From the NCBI GenBank assembly GCA_024405875.1, contig JAKSOA010000012.1, positions 1 through 59,464 on the forward strand: 59,464 nt of DNA, written 5' to 3'. Below, piece after piece: positions 8,387 to 17,417 of this stretch. The DNA comes from Paludibacteraceae bacterium (lineage in GTDB: Bacteria > Bacteroidota > Bacteroidia > Bacteroidales > Paludibacteraceae). A program made the translations under genes and the position numbers. Position 1 is the stretch's first letter; each line of letters begins with the position of its first letter. Under the pieces are notes generated by a model. The model was not told the origin of the DNA. It was given only the letters and a program-made list of their open reading frames with translations, and ran no database searches.

Positions 8387-8945
8387 AGAGTCGCCTCCAC
8401 TTCATATACCCCACAACCGCAAGAAGAGTGTAAACGGCATACAGCGCTGCTGTTATGTATATTCCCTTGTATATATAGAGCCCTACGGTAACCGCATCCA
8501 CAACAAGCCACACAAGCCATTGCTCCGTATATTTTTTAGAGAGCATCCAAAGAGCCACAATGGATAGCGCGGTGGTGAAACTGTCACAAACAGGAACTGT
8601 GCTGTTTGTGAATGTCACTAAAAGCAGATATATGGCAATATGCAGTATAGCGTAAGAGGCAACCAACAGCGGAATTGTACGTCGTGGTGCTGTGAGAACA
8701 GAATGAGGCACGGCATCTGATTTTTTTTGAGAATGACAGAGCCAGCATATAAGCCCGTATATGCCTGCAAGCACATAATATATATTAATGGCGGCATCAG
8801 CGTAAAGCCCAGCCTGGTAATATAGAATGCCGTGAACCACAGGCATAACAACACCCACAACCCATAGCCAGATGTTCACCTTATACTCAAGATAGAGGTA
8901 AAGCAAACCAAGTATTGTACCTATTATTTGTAATGCAAGCACCAT
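8358..8945 (-). CDS. pnuT: PnuC-family transporter, probable thiamine transporter PnuT
   Basis: 195 residues from ATG at 8945, with six to seven hydrophobic segments. PnuC-family marks are LYLYLEYKVNIWLWVVG, the YADAAINIYYVLAGIYGLICW segment and VDAVTVGLYIYKGIYITAALYAVY. In Bacteroidetes PnuC relatives beside a TPP-riboswitch TonB receptor have been predicted to carry thiamine (PnuT). The riboswitch at 11339-11416 heads this operon, so thiamine is favoured over nicotinamide riboside. The frame extends 14 codons upstream, but that part is encoded by an intergenic repeat. The thiamine pyrophosphokinase often found in this operon is absent. Confidence 0.85.
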   Translation of the reverse strand: MVLALQIIGTILGLLYLYLEYKVNIWLWVVGVVMPVVHGILYYQAGLYADAAINIYYVLAGIYGLICWLCHSQKKSDAVPHSVLTAPRRTIPLLVASYAILHIAIYLLLVTFTNSTVPVCDSFTTALSIVALWMLSKKYTEQWLVWLVVDAVTVGLYIYKGIYITAALYAVYTLLAVVGYMKWRRLSNGDCQAVR

Positions 8946-8960
8946 ATTAGTGAATAGTGA

Positions 8961-9037
8961 ATTTTTGGAGTAGCGAGAGGAGAACAAGTTTACTTGTTAT
9001 CCCGAGTCACGACAAAAATCATTAAACGAAGTTTAAT
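8961..9037 (+). repeat. GAGTAGCGAG intergenic element (copy B)
   Basis: Complete copy: left arm ATTTTTGGAGTAGCGAG, a first hairpin with 7-bp stem AACAAGT/ACTTGTT, right arm CGAGTCACGACAAAAA, then a second hairpin (9021-9037) with 7-bp stem ATTAAAC/GTTTAAT and loop GAA. It separates pnuT from the TonB receptor gene. GAATAGTGAATA tandem tracts lie on both sides. Confidence 0.75.
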
Positions 9038-9075
9038 AATAGTGAATAAAGAATAGTGAATAGTTTTAACAAATA

Positions 9076-11307
9076 TTAATTATTAATTATTATTTTCACG
9101 CTTCCTGTAGCATTGAATTTAGCCTGTGGGAAATAGTATCCCGTATCAGTGCGCACACCTCCGGAAACAGAACTTGAGGCAAAGGCATTGGAGCAATACT
9201 CAGCATTAAACAGATTATTAAGTGACACACCCAGAACTATGCGACAGGCGTTTTTTAAATTTATTGAGTATCCTAATTTCAGATTGGTGACCCAATAGGG
9301 GTCTATCGTGAGATTCTCATTTGAACTGTTTGTTATATACTGTCTGCCAACATAGTGCGTGTACCAACCCGCACTGAAACCGTGAGTCTCAACGCCAGCC
9401 TTTATCAAAGCCGTCACATTTGGCGAATAGGCAAGGTCTGTTGTTCCAAGATAGATGGCATCTGTGGTATATGTATCCTCATTGTACAAATATTCAGTAT
9501 AATTTAAGGCACGATTCTGACTCAGAGTAACATTACCGCCGAACCATAACCATTTAAGCGGTGTAGCCGTAATATCCAACTCAATACCCCGACGGTAACT
9601 CTCCGCTATGTTTGAATATAGGGGCTCATATATATCAGGATTCTGGGCGCCCGTCAGACATAACTGGTCCTTATAATTCATATAATAGAAGTTCAGCGTA
9701 CCCGTCACCCACTTTGATGCCACACTATAGCCCGCTTCCACGTCATAAAGCCTCTCAGGCTTTGGCATATTGCCATCGGTGGCGTCTGTAAAATCCCTTC
9801 TTGTAGGTTCACGGTTTGCCATCGCCCCCGACGCATATACCTTATGGTATTTGCAGAAATTGTAACTGACACCAATCTTAGGATTAACAAAATTATATGC
9901 CCTGTATATATTCAGCTGGTCCATAGCCTCTGTTGTGTGGTTATAGAGGTCACTTATTCCGTTTATATTGTAATCCACAAACCTGTACTGAACGTCAGCA
10001 TAGAGATTAAACCCTCTGAACGCCTCCCACAGAACCTTTGCAAAGAGGCTTACATCATTCTTACCACAGAAATTCCTGTAATACTCACTCCTGCCACTGA
10101 AATCAGAAGCCTTCATAACGCCTGTGACATTACCCCAGTGATTACTGCCGTATGATGTCCAGGAGACTCCGAAATCTGTGGTAACCTTGTCATTCTTATA
10201 TACCGCATAACCAATAAGTCCCCCGTAGTTACTACGCTGACTCTTCTCTCTTGTAAGATTACTGCGCTCCAACAGAGCCCCTGAGGCATCGTGGAGAGTG
10301 GTCAGACCATACTCCTTGAGTTTTCTGTCATTTTTATATTGGTCATACCAACCACTCCCAAATGTATAGTGCGCGGTTGCGTTAATAGACCAATTTCCGT
10401 TAAACTGATGCTTTACGCTCAAATGGTTGTTGGTCTGCAAAAAATTATCATTCTGATTCTGATAAAAACCAATCACCTTACCATTGTCATCTCTAATCTC
10501 TCCACACGGATTATAACGGCGGTTCTTTGCCATCTGCTCCTTTGTTATACCGTCCCAAGCATTGTAAGTGCGCTCTATTCCGCCAAAAGAGAGAATTTTA
10601 ACTGTAGTGTTCTGCGTCAGATAGCCGGCGTGAACCATATATGAGCCCAGATTTGATGACGCCCTCTCCACATAACCGTCAGATGATGTGTGTGACAGCG
10701 TTCCCTCTACAGCCCATTTCCCCTTTATCAACCCCGATGCCACTCTCATCAACTCCTTATTTGTATTATAAGAGCCGTACATAAACTCCAAATCCACCCC
10801 GAATTTATCCTGAAACTTCTGAGGCTCAAGGTTAATGGTTCCGCCAAAGGCTCCTGAGCCTACAGAAGAGCCTGTGGCACCACGCCCCACCTCAACACTT
10901 GATGCGGACTGTATCAGGTTTGGAGTATCAACCCAATAGACCTTGTGGCTTTCAGCCTCATTCAGCGGCACATCACCCATAGTTACATTTATGCGTGTGC
11001 CGTCATAGCCACGCATACGTATATCAGTATAACCCACACCGTTACCAGCGTCAGAGGTGGCTACAATTGAGGGTGTTGATTGCATAATGAACGGAATATC
11101 CTCAGCGGTAGTCAGATTCTTTATATCCTGTTCCGTAACAGTGGATATGACAACAGGCGCCGCTTCTGACGTTCGCATAGCGGTCACACTAACCTCATCT
11201 AATGTTTTTACAAGCGTTGAGTCATTCTCCTTTTCAAGAACGCTTAGTTTCTGTGCCACACAAAACACCGGTATGGTGGAAACAGCAATCATTAAAATTT
11301 TTTTCAT
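9076..11307 (-). CDS. TonB-dependent outer-membrane receptor, probable thiamine receptor
   Basis: 743 residues. Signal peptide MKKILMIAVSTIPVFCVAQ, then a plug domain: LDEVSVTAMRTSEAAP, IRMRGYDGTRINVTMGDVPL and VEVGRGATGSSVGSGAFGG. A 22-strand beta-barrel follows, ending in a strand with terminal aromatic/hydrophobic residues (ATGSVKIIINN). It imports a substrate across the outer membrane using TonB energy. The TPP riboswitch in the leader and PnuT downstream point to thiamine or a derivative (the OMR1-type receptor predicted in Bacteroidetes). No SusD partner is present, consistent with vitamin rather than glycan uptake. Confidence 0.93.
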   Translation of the reverse strand: MKKILMIAVSTIPVFCVAQKLSVLEKENDSTLVKTLDEVSVTAMRTSEAAPVVISTVTEQDIKNLTTAEDIPFIMQSTPSIVATSDAGNGVGYTDIRMRGYDGTRINVTMGDVPLNEAESHKVYWVDTPNLIQSASSVEVGRGATGSSVGSGAFGGTINLEPQKFQDKFGVDLEFMYGSYNTNKELMRVASGLIKGKWAVEGTLSHTSSDGYVERASSNLGSYMVHAGYLTQNTTVKILSFGGIERTYNAWDGITKEQMAKNRRYNPCGEIRDDNGKVIGFYQNQNDNFLQTNNHLSVKHQFNGNWSINATAHYTFGSGWYDQYKNDRKLKEYGLTTLHDASGALLERSNLTREKSQRSNYGGLIGYAVYKNDKVTTDFGVSWTSYGSNHWGNVTGVMKASDFSGRSEYYRNFCGKNDVSLFAKVLWEAFRGFNLYADVQYRFVDYNINGISDLYNHTTEAMDQLNIYRAYNFVNPKIGVSYNFCKYHKVYASGAMANREPTRRDFTDATDGNMPKPERLYDVEAGYSVASKWVTGTLNFYYMNYKDQLCLTGAQNPDIYEPLYSNIAESYRRGIELDITATPLKWLWFGGNVTLSQNRALNYTEYLYNEDTYTTDAIYLGTTDLAYSPNVTALIKAGVETHGFSAGWYTHYVGRQYITNSSNENLTIDPYWVTNLKLGYSINLKNACRIVLGVSLNNLFNAEYCSNAFASSSVSGGVRTDTGYYFPQAKFNATGSVKIIINN

Positions 11308-11312
11308 CTTTT

Positions 11313-11334
11313 AAGCAGTTGCGGGGGTCTGCTT
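11313..11334 (-). promoter_or_regulatory. Hairpin next to the receptor start codon, candidate riboswitch expression platform
   Basis: AAGCAG/CTGCTT arms (11313-11318 and 11329-11334) form a perfect 6-bp stem ending 5 nt before the ATG at 11307, downstream of the TPP aptamer. No T-tract follows, so translational control is more likely than termination. A competing CTGCT copy (11336-11340) could form an alternative pairing. Confidence 0.5.
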
Positions 11335-11338
11335 TCTG

Positions 11339-11416
11339 CTCCATCCCGGTCTCAGCATTACCTGTATCCGGTACAATGGGTATAATCTCAGCCTGAATAG
11401 TAGGGCACCCCTGGTT
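11339..11416 (-). promoter_or_regulatory. TPP riboswitch (THI box)
   Basis: Read on the minus strand, the aptamer core is present in order: CCAGGGGTGCCC, then GGCTGAGATTATACCC (the thi-box GCUGAGA...ACCC), then GATACAGGTAATGCTG (counterpart of GAUCUGGAUAAUGCCAG) and GACCGGGATGG. CCA and TGG close the outer helix. It binds thiamine pyrophosphate and would lower expression of the receptor and pnuT when thiamine is plentiful. Confidence 0.95.
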
Positions 11417-11426
11417 ATTTCGTGTG

Positions 11427-11434
11427 CAAAATTA
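11427..11434 (-). promoter_or_regulatory. Promoter -7 box of the thiamine uptake operon
   Basis: TAATTTTG on the minus strand lies about 11 nt before the riboswitch aptamer. The upstream region is a pyrimidine-rich TTCTTTC tract without a clear TTTG. Confidence 0.5.
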
Positions 11435-11473
11435 GTAATAAAAAAAGAAAGAAGAAAGAAAAAAGAAGAAATT

Positions 11474-12466
11474 TTACAGTTTGCAGCGGTCAATCTTGCC
11501 GTTTGGAGTGAGAGGAAGTGAGGTTACAGTGATGACCTCTTTAGGTTGCCAATACTTTGGAAGCGTGGATATTGCAGCCTTAAACAGAGGTTTTGAATGT
11601 GTGTATGCCTCTTCTGACACAACAAGCACAACCCTGCCGCCAAGCAGAGAGTCTGGCTTGGAGGTTATGGCAAAAGTTCCGGCAAGGTTTTGTGGCAAGG
11701 CGTCTGTAAGAAGGCGTTCCACCTCCTCAGCCTGAACCTTCACACCTCCTGTGTTAATGGTGTTGTCTGTGCGACCTAATATGCGGAAACGCCCGTTGCC
11801 ATCAAATTCAGCAATGTCATTTGTAACACGAGGTTCAGCACACACTGCGGGAGCGTCAATAACAAGTGTACCTTGAGAACTCAGACTAAGATTCACACCC
11901 TGAAACGGAGTGTACCACAGTGAGGCATCGGGGTTACTTAGACGGCGCAGAGCAATATGAGAGAGAGTCTCTGTCATACCGTATGTACTCCACACGGCAT
12001 TAGGAAAACTCTTCAACGCCTCAGCAAGAGTGCGGTCAATAGCACCGCCACCTATAATAAGGTGTCTGATACCTTTAAGAATCTCACATTGGGCAGGGTC
12101 TGCAAGAGAACGGATTATTTGCATTGGAATCATAGCGGCAAAGTCAATAGAGACCCTCTCTCCACGTGCCGCAGCGTCAGCGAATCCTTTAAGCGGCTCT
12201 GATGACGGTTCCACACTGAGAAGTCTCATTCCACGCTCAATAGAACGAACAACCATCATCTTGCCTGCAATATAATCAAGAGGCAGGCATAAAAGGGCGG
12301 TGTAGCCAGGCTTCAAGCCAAGAAAATCACAAGTTATGCGGGCACTTGAGAGCATTCTGCTTTTCTCAGCCATCATTCTCTTAGGCGTGCCTGTTGACCC
12401 CGATGTCATAACCTCAATGGTTGAACTATCAGAGTTCCACTGCTCTATGAACTGACTCAGATTCAT
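11474..12466 (-). CDS. menE: o-Succinylbenzoate-CoA ligase
   Basis: 330 residues. It activates o-succinylbenzoate with ATP and CoA in menaquinone synthesis. ANL-superfamily motifs are EVMTSGSTGTPKRMMAEK (P-loop), STYGMTETLSH, and a C-terminal RFRILGRTDNTINTGGVKV with a PLTPNGKIDR catalytic-lysine segment. It is shorter than the roughly 450-residue enterobacterial enzyme, as is common in Bacteroidetes, because the N-terminal subdomain is reduced. The start overlaps the menC stop by 4 bp. It is the last gene of the men operon. Confidence 0.93.
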   Translation of the reverse strand: MNLSQFIEQWNSDSSTIEVMTSGSTGTPKRMMAEKSRMLSSARITCDFLGLKPGYTALLCLPLDYIAGKMMVVRSIERGMRLLSVEPSSEPLKGFADAAARGERVSIDFAAMIPMQIIRSLADPAQCEILKGIRHLIIGGGAIDRTLAEALKSFPNAVWSTYGMTETLSHIALRRLSNPDASLWYTPFQGVNLSLSSQGTLVIDAPAVCAEPRVTNDIAEFDGNGRFRILGRTDNTINTGGVKVQAEEVERLLTDALPQNLAGTFAITSKPDSLLGGRVVLVVSEEAYTHSKPLFKAAISTLPKYWQPKEVITVTSLPLTPNGKIDRCKL

Positions 12467-13497
12467 TTAATGTGCCACATTTTGTCACCTTGAAGGGTGA
12501 GTTTTGACGGTTGGTTAGTGGTAAACAGAGCACCCGTGCCAAGACCTTGCGGAAAATCCTGCATTTTAGGATATTGGTCAGAAAGTATGCCGCACAGGTG
12601 TGCTATTGCGGTAAGCCCTATATTACTCTCAAGAGCGGAGGTAAGCCACCAGCCTATGCCAAGACTCTCAGCGGCTGCTATCCACTCAAAAGTTCCTGAA
12701 ATTCCTCCGTGAAGTGTAGGCTTTATAACAATATATTGAGGATTTATTATGGAGAGCAGTTGCAATCTCTCTTCAAGGGTGTTGACACCTATCAAATCCT
12801 CATCAAGGGCGATAGGAATGGGAGATTCAGCACACAGCCCAGCCATTCTGCCCCACTTGCCCGCCTTGATTGGCTGCTCAATTGAATGAATGTCAAAAGC
12901 GGAGAGCAGACGCAGACGCTCAGGTGCTTCATCGGAGGAGAAAGCGCCGTTGGCGTCAACTCTTATTGTCACCTGCTCCTTAGTAAAATCACGCCTTATC
13001 TGTTCCAGCAACGCAAGTTCCTTGTCAAAATCAATGGCTCCTATCTTTATTTTTATGCAACTGAACCCCTGACTAAGTTTCTCTTCCATATGCTCCCGCA
13101 TCTGCTCATAACTTCCCATCCAAACCAGTCCGTTGATTGTTATGGGACACTCAGAGCGCGCGAACCTTGAATCAACAGTGGTGAACCCTTTGCTTTGTAC
13201 AAACCATACGGCAGACTCAAGACCAAAGAGTACTGACGGGTAGGGACGCAGACGCTCAACAAGTTCCGGCGGCAACTCCCCTTTTGAGAAGGCGTCAATA
13301 ACGGAGGCATCGTGGATAATTTTATTAAGAAGAGAGCCGCAGGTGGAAAAATCAACGCTCAGGTCAGGAAGCGGGGCGCATTCACCGGCAATAACTCCGT
13401 CTACCGTTATATACCAACCTGTACGTTCTGTATAGACACCACGGGAGGTGCCTGCTGGGCTTTTGAATTGGAGTTTGTATGGAATAATACTTAACAT
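12463..13497 (-). CDS. menC: o-Succinylbenzoate synthase
   Basis: 344 residues of the enolase superfamily. It dehydrates SHCHC to o-succinylbenzoate. Conserved features are the KIKIG lysine motif near residue 150, VRVDANGAF (metal ligand D), HSIEQPI (E), ALDEDLIG (D) and IVIKPTLHGG (catalytic K). It is fused by a 4-bp overlap to menE. A 71-bp gap with a repeat and a tandem duplication separates it from menB. Confidence 0.93.
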   Translation of the reverse strand: MLSIIPYKLQFKSPAGTSRGVYTERTGWYITVDGVIAGECAPLPDLSVDFSTCGSLLNKIIHDASVIDAFSKGELPPELVERLRPYPSVLFGLESAVWFVQSKGFTTVDSRFARSECPITINGLVWMGSYEQMREHMEEKLSQGFSCIKIKIGAIDFDKELALLEQIRRDFTKEQVTIRVDANGAFSSDEAPERLRLLSAFDIHSIEQPIKAGKWGRMAGLCAESPIPIALDEDLIGVNTLEERLQLLSIINPQYIVIKPTLHGGISGTFEWIAAAESLGIGWWLTSALESNIGLTAIAHLCGILSDQYPKMQDFPQGLGTGALFTTNQPSKLTLQGDKMWHIK

Positions 13498-13502
13498 TGT
13501 GA

Positions 13503-13528
13503 GATACTTCGCTTCGCTCAGTATGACG
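13503..13528 (+). repeat. CTTCGCTTCGCTC short hairpin repeat (copy 1)
   Basis: An ATAC/GTAT stem encloses TTCGCTTCGCTCA and is followed by GACG. It shares its core with copies at 39017-39042 and, diverged and inverted, 29565-29590. Confidence 0.5.
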
Positions 13529-13544
13529 AGCGTATTAGGTGATG

Positions 13545-13577
13545 ACGGGCGTTAGGGGATTACGGGCGTTAGGGGAT
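13545..13577. repeat. 17-bp tandem duplication overlapping the menB stop codon
   Basis: ACGGGCGTTAGGGGAT occurs at 13545-13560 and again at 13562-13577. The second unit contains the menB stop codon and its last codons, so the 3' end of menB has been duplicated in tandem. Confidence 0.85.
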
Positions 13578-14429
13578 GTATGGATACTGGTCAAAATCGG
13601 GGTCACGTTTCTCAAGGAACGCCTTGCCACCCTCCTGCGCCTCATCAGTGAAGTAATAGAGCATAGTGGCGTCACCGGCAAGTTCCTGTATGCCTGCTTG
13701 ACCGTCAAGTTCAGCATTAAGTCCAGCCTTAATCATACGAAGTGCTATAGGGCTGCGTTTCATAATTGTCTTAGCCCACTCAACCACCTCATCCTCAAGC
13801 CTCTCATAAGGGACAACCTTATTAACCATACCCATATCATAGGCCTCCTGTGCGGTATAGAGTTTGCATAAGAACCAAATTTCACGGGCACGTTTCTGCC
13901 CCACCTGACGGGCAAGATATGAAGAGCCGAAACCAGCGTCAAAACTGCCGACCTTAGGACCTGTCTGCCCGAACTTTGCGTTCTCTGACGCTATAGTGAG
14001 GTCACAAACAACGTGAAGGACGTGTCCGCCACCAACAGCAAAACCATTGACCATTGCAATGACAGGCTTTGGAAGTGAACGTATCTGTTTCTGAACATCA
14101 AGCACATTAAGACGTGGCACACCATCACCACCAACATATCCGCCACGACCCTTGCAATGCATATCTCCGCCACTGCAGAACGCCTGAACCTTGAGAAAAT
14201 CCTCCCTGCTCTGACCCTCTACGGGTTCTGTAGGCGCTCCGGTAAGCACCACCACTCTTATGTTCCTTGCCTCACGGCAGAATAAAAGCGCGTCACTAAT
14301 CTCCTGAGTTGTTACAGGCGTGAACGCATTACGGTAGTGAGCACGGTTTATTGATATACGTGCAATCCCATCAAACTCATCAAACAGAATCTCACTATAT
14401 TTCTTAATTCTCTTCCACTCTCTTTGCAT
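13569..14429 (-). CDS. menB: 1,4-Dihydroxy-2-naphthoyl-CoA synthase
   Basis: 286 residues of the crotonase superfamily. It closes the naphthoquinone ring from o-succinylbenzoyl-CoA. Oxyanion-hole and active-site segments are visible: [19 protein letters not shown] (bicarbonate/substrate loop), [21 protein letters not shown] and [12 protein letters not shown]. The C-terminus [16 protein letters not shown] is typical of MenB. It lies 2 bp downstream of menD. The stop codon is inside a 17-bp tandem duplication. Confidence 0.96.
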   Translation of the reverse strand: MQREWKRIKKYSEILFDEFDGIARISINRAHYRNAFTPVTTQEISDALLFCREARNIRVVVLTGAPTEPVEGQSREDFLKVQAFCSGGDMHCKGRGGYVGGDGVPRLNVLDVQKQIRSLPKPVIAMVNGFAVGGGHVLHVVCDLTIASENAKFGQTGPKVGSFDAGFGSSYLARQVGQKRAREIWFLCKLYTAQEAYDMGMVNKVVPYERLEDEVVEWAKTIMKRSPIALRMIKAGLNAELDGQAGIQELAGDATMLYYFTDEAQEGGKAFLEKRDPDFDQYPYIP

Positions 14430-14431
14430 TG

Positions 14432-16009
14432 CTATAGTCTGTTTTTAGTAAATACCTCAATTATCCTAACCCCCTTCATTTCCTCTTTCATTAACTCTTC
14501 ACTATTCCTCACCGCCACATACTCCACTCCCGCTGTGAGCGCTATCCCCTCCGCCATAAGTGATGACTTGCCCGCTATATACTCACACATATACGGAGAG
14601 GCGTCAAGCCCTTTCAGACTCTTGAAGATAGAGCCTCCGCCATTATTCAACAACACAATTACAAGCGGTGCGTCTGACACACGCTTTTGGAGCGCTCCGC
14701 AGAACAGAGCGTTGCTGTCATAGAAAAATGATAAATCACCAGTAATAAGCAACGTGGGCTTGCCACTTGCCGCCCAATAACCTACAGCAGTTGAGACCGA
14801 ACCGTCAATACCATTGACACCCCTGTTGCAGAAGATGTTGTTTGGTAACTGCGGAGCAACCCTCTGCAAGGCACGCACCGCAGTGCTGTTAGCCACTTGA
14901 ACAGACCAATCCTCCGGTATGACTGACGCAACCTTACTTATAACAGCCAAATCACTCATAGGCTCAAATTTCTCAACAGGCAGTGAAGCCACGGCATCTC
15001 TCCACTCATTTGCAAGAGAGAGTGAGCCGCCAAACCTGGCAATAGAGCATAGAAAATCCTTAGGAGATGATTCTATAAATGTTGTGACACACTTGAATGT
15101 GTCAGGCAAGTCATTGACCGATGTAGTGACACGGCAGAGCATACGAGGCGGATAGTTCCTAATGAAGTTCTTTAAGGCTTTTGACACTATATGACCACCT
15201 ACATAGGCGACACTCATAGGTCTCAGTCTCTTCAAATCCTCATCCGTAGCGGTTGAGAGCACCCTGTCAAACTCACCTATGGCACCTGTTCCCTGTAAAT
15301 TGGCAAGTTGCTCGGCAAAAACAACAATCCCGTTCCTTGTCATCTGCCTTACGGCGTCACGTATTGTGTCATCGGGGTTAAGTTGCCCCACTATAACCAT
15401 ATCAAAGAGGTCTGTGAAGTGAGAGACCTCACCACAGCCAGCACTGTATTCCACTCTCTTTACTAATGGCAAAGACTCTGTGTTGAAATTGAACAACGGC
15501 TCTGATATGGGAACATTTATATGAGAGGGGACGTTAAGCCTGTTCATCTTTATAACAGCCTCATCTACAAGCCTTTCACAATACCACGCATCTTCATCAG
15601 ATGAGACTTCGGGCAGTTGCACGCTGCAACCAACCACAGACGACAGGGCTTCCGTTTGTCTGATTGTCTGCCCGTCCATCTGTCCTATCCAGCACTCTGG
15701 TCGGTCAGCGGAGATGACAAGTAGCGGCAAAGAGTGGTAGAACGCCTCTGAAACGGCAGGTGCCGTATTAAGCAATGCCGAACCTGACGTACAGCAAACA
15801 GCCACAGGAGAACCTGTAGCCTCTATCACCCCGATGGCAAAGAATGCGGCGCTACGCTCGTCAGTAACCTGAAAGAGTTCCATACCAGCCTCCGCAAAGT
15901 TGTGTACCAGAACTGCATTCCTACTACCCGGACATACTACAACCCTGCTGATGCCGTATGAGAGCATCTTTGCTGTAAGAATATTGCAGTTTTTCTTATC
16001 AGAGTACAT
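14432..16009 (-). CDS. menD: SEPHCHC synthase
   Basis: 525 residues, thiamine-diphosphate dependent. It joins 2-oxoglutarate-derived succinyl to isochorismate. Characteristic parts are [12 protein letters not shown] near the N-terminus, [20 protein letters not shown] (catalytic Glu region), [16 protein letters not shown], and the ThDP fold [12 protein letters not shown] with NNGGGSIF in the C-terminal domain. Its start overlaps the menF stop by 1 bp. Confidence 0.96.
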   Translation of the reverse strand: MYSDKKNCNILTAKMLSYGISRVVVCPGSRNAVLVHNFAEAGMELFQVTDERSAAFFAIGVIEATGSPVAVCCTSGSALLNTAPAVSEAFYHSLPLLVISADRPECWIGQMDGQTIRQTEALSSVVGCSVQLPEVSSDEDAWYCERLVDEAVIKMNRLNVPSHINVPISEPLFNFNTESLPLVKRVEYSAGCGEVSHFTDLFDMVIVGQLNPDDTIRDAVRQMTRNGIVVFAEQLANLQGTGAIGEFDRVLSTATDEDLKRLRPMSVAYVGGHIVSKALKNFIRNYPPRMLCRVTTSVNDLPDTFKCVTTFIESSPKDFLCSIARFGGSLSLANEWRDAVASLPVEKFEPMSDLAVISKVASVIPEDWSVQVANSTAVRALQRVAPQLPNNIFCNRGVNGIDGSVSTAVGYWAASGKPTLLITGDLSFFYDSNALFCGALQKRVSDAPLVIVLLNNGGGSIFKSLKGLDASPYMCEYIAGKSSLMAEGIALTAGVEYVAVRNSEELMKEEMKGVRIIEVFTKNRL

Positions 16010-17007
16010 TATATTATACTAATTATTGTCTGTAACTTGCTCTCTGTCTCACACCACTCATCTGCGGCATTTGAGCCTTTGACCAACCCGCCGCCCGCAT
16101 AAAGCAGAGCCTCACCACTATTGAAATTCACACATCTGAGATTAACATATAAATGAGTATCATTACCCACGATACCCGTAATACCTGCGTAACAAGAGCG
16201 GTCATACCCCTCATTCCTCTCAATGAATTTACGTGCGGCGTCACGTTCAAGCCCACACACGGCAGGTGTTGGGTGCAATGCTGACGCCACCTCCAAAACA
16301 GAGCGGTCATCAGTCAGAGAGAAACTGAAATCGGTCTTTATATGCTTAATCACCCCAGCCTCGGCACTATATGGCTCACTCTCTTTGACATCGTGGGAGA
16401 ACCTGCTCAAAACAGTGCGGACAAAACCTGTTACAAAAGCCTGTTCCCGCTTGTTCTTCTCACTCCACTCTCCCTCTCCTGACGGCATAGTCCCCGCTAA
16501 CGCAACACTATGAAAAGTGTCTTCGCCTCCCTCAACAAGCAGTTCCGGTGAGCAGCCGAACCAAACACCGTTCCGCGCGGTGCTGAGGACATACACAAAT
16601 GCTGACCTGTATTTTGCACACGCTCTTTTAAACAAGACTTGCAGGTATGCCTCACTTACAGGCGAACTTAACTGCAATTTATGGCATCTTGAAAGCACAA
16701 GTTTCTCATACTCCCCTCCCTCAATAGCGTTATAGAAGACCTCAAACACACTATCATATTCATCACGCTCATTTTTGCAACTCTCTGCGTAAGCGTACTT
16801 TATACGCTCACCGTCAGGCAACTCATCTACCAAACCTGTTGAATATGACTCACTCTCTATTAAAACGCCCTCTTCTCCATTGAATTTTGACAATATAAAA
16901 CCTTCAGCGCCATTTAATGAGACTAATGAATGGAATTGTCTTTCTGAACCGCTTATAAGTGTGAAGTGCTTCTCAAACGGGAACCTATATAGAGCGAAAG
17001 GTCTCAT
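16009..17007 (-). CDS. menF: Isochorismate synthase
   Basis: 332 residues of the chorismate-utilising family. It converts chorismate to isochorismate at the entry to menaquinone synthesis. Motifs: KLVLSRCHKL, FGCSPELLV, ALAGTMPSGEGE, LHPTPAVCGL and YAGITGIVGN with LRCVNF. It is short compared with E. coli MenF, lacking part of the variable N-terminal region. It overlaps both neighbours by 1-4 bp, so it is inside the men operon. Confidence 0.94.
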   Translation of the reverse strand: MRPFALYRFPFEKHFTLISGSERQFHSLVSLNGAEGFILSKFNGEEGVLIESESYSTGLVDELPDGERIKYAYAESCKNERDEYDSVFEVFYNAIEGGEYEKLVLSRCHKLQLSSPVSEAYLQVLFKRACAKYRSAFVYVLSTARNGVWFGCSPELLVEGGEDTFHSVALAGTMPSGEGEWSEKNKREQAFVTGFVRTVLSRFSHDVKESEPYSAEAGVIKHIKTDFSFSLTDDRSVLEVASALHPTPAVCGLERDAARKFIERNEGYDRSCYAGITGIVGNDTHLYVNLRCVNFNSGEALLYAGGGLVKGSNAADEWCETESKLQTIISII

Positions 17008-17414
17008 TGAAGCACATAATTTGTGACACGTTCTGTTGAGAGCAATTTGCCTTCCGCGTCAGTTATGTCAACATTCCACACGTGCAGAGTGGCTCCAGCC
17101 TGTATAAGAGTGGCTTTCCCATATACAAATCCCTCTGTAGGGCTCATAGCAATGTGGTTCCCTGTTACCTGAATGCCGCAGACCTTGACATCGGAGCTGA
17201 CAATTGAACAAGAGGCGGCACCGGCAAGTGTCTCTGCAAAAGCAAGATAAGCGCCTCCATGAACAACTCCGAAGTATTGACGGGTGGCTGAATTTATGGG
17301 CATAACCCCCTTGAACTCATCACCGTCAGACGGCAGAAATTCAATACCGAGGGTTCTTACCATAGTACCCTCCATACGCTCATTCAGTTTTTTACACTCC
17401 TCTTTTGTTAACAT
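17004..17414 (-). CDS. Hotdog-fold thioesterase, candidate DHNA-CoA thioesterase
   Basis: 136 residues of the PaaI/YdiI-like hotdog family: LGIEFLPSDGDEFKGVMPIN, the VVHGGAYLAFAETLAGAAS catalytic helix with H-G-G and E, and ITGNHIAM. Members hydrolyse acyl-CoAs. Its position inside the men operon, overlapping menF by 4 bp, suggests it removes CoA from 1,4-dihydroxy-2-naphthoyl-CoA (the MenI step). The enzyme assignment comes from context; the fold is clear. Confidence 0.85.
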   Translation of the reverse strand: MLTKEECKKLNERMEGTMVRTLGIEFLPSDGDEFKGVMPINSATRQYFGVVHGGAYLAFAETLAGAASCSIVSSDVKVCGIQVTGNHIAMSPTEGFVYGKATLIQAGATLHVWNVDITDAEGKLLSTERVTNYVLQ

Positions 17415-17417
17415 ATT

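Noticed and set aside
9844-10155. Plus-strand gene inside the TonB receptor
   Set aside because: It lies wholly inside a well-supported coding sequence, has no family resemblance and no promoter.
11311-11493. 60-codon open frame in the leader of the TonB receptor
   Set aside because: It is explained by the TPP riboswitch and its promoter, and overlaps the end of menE.
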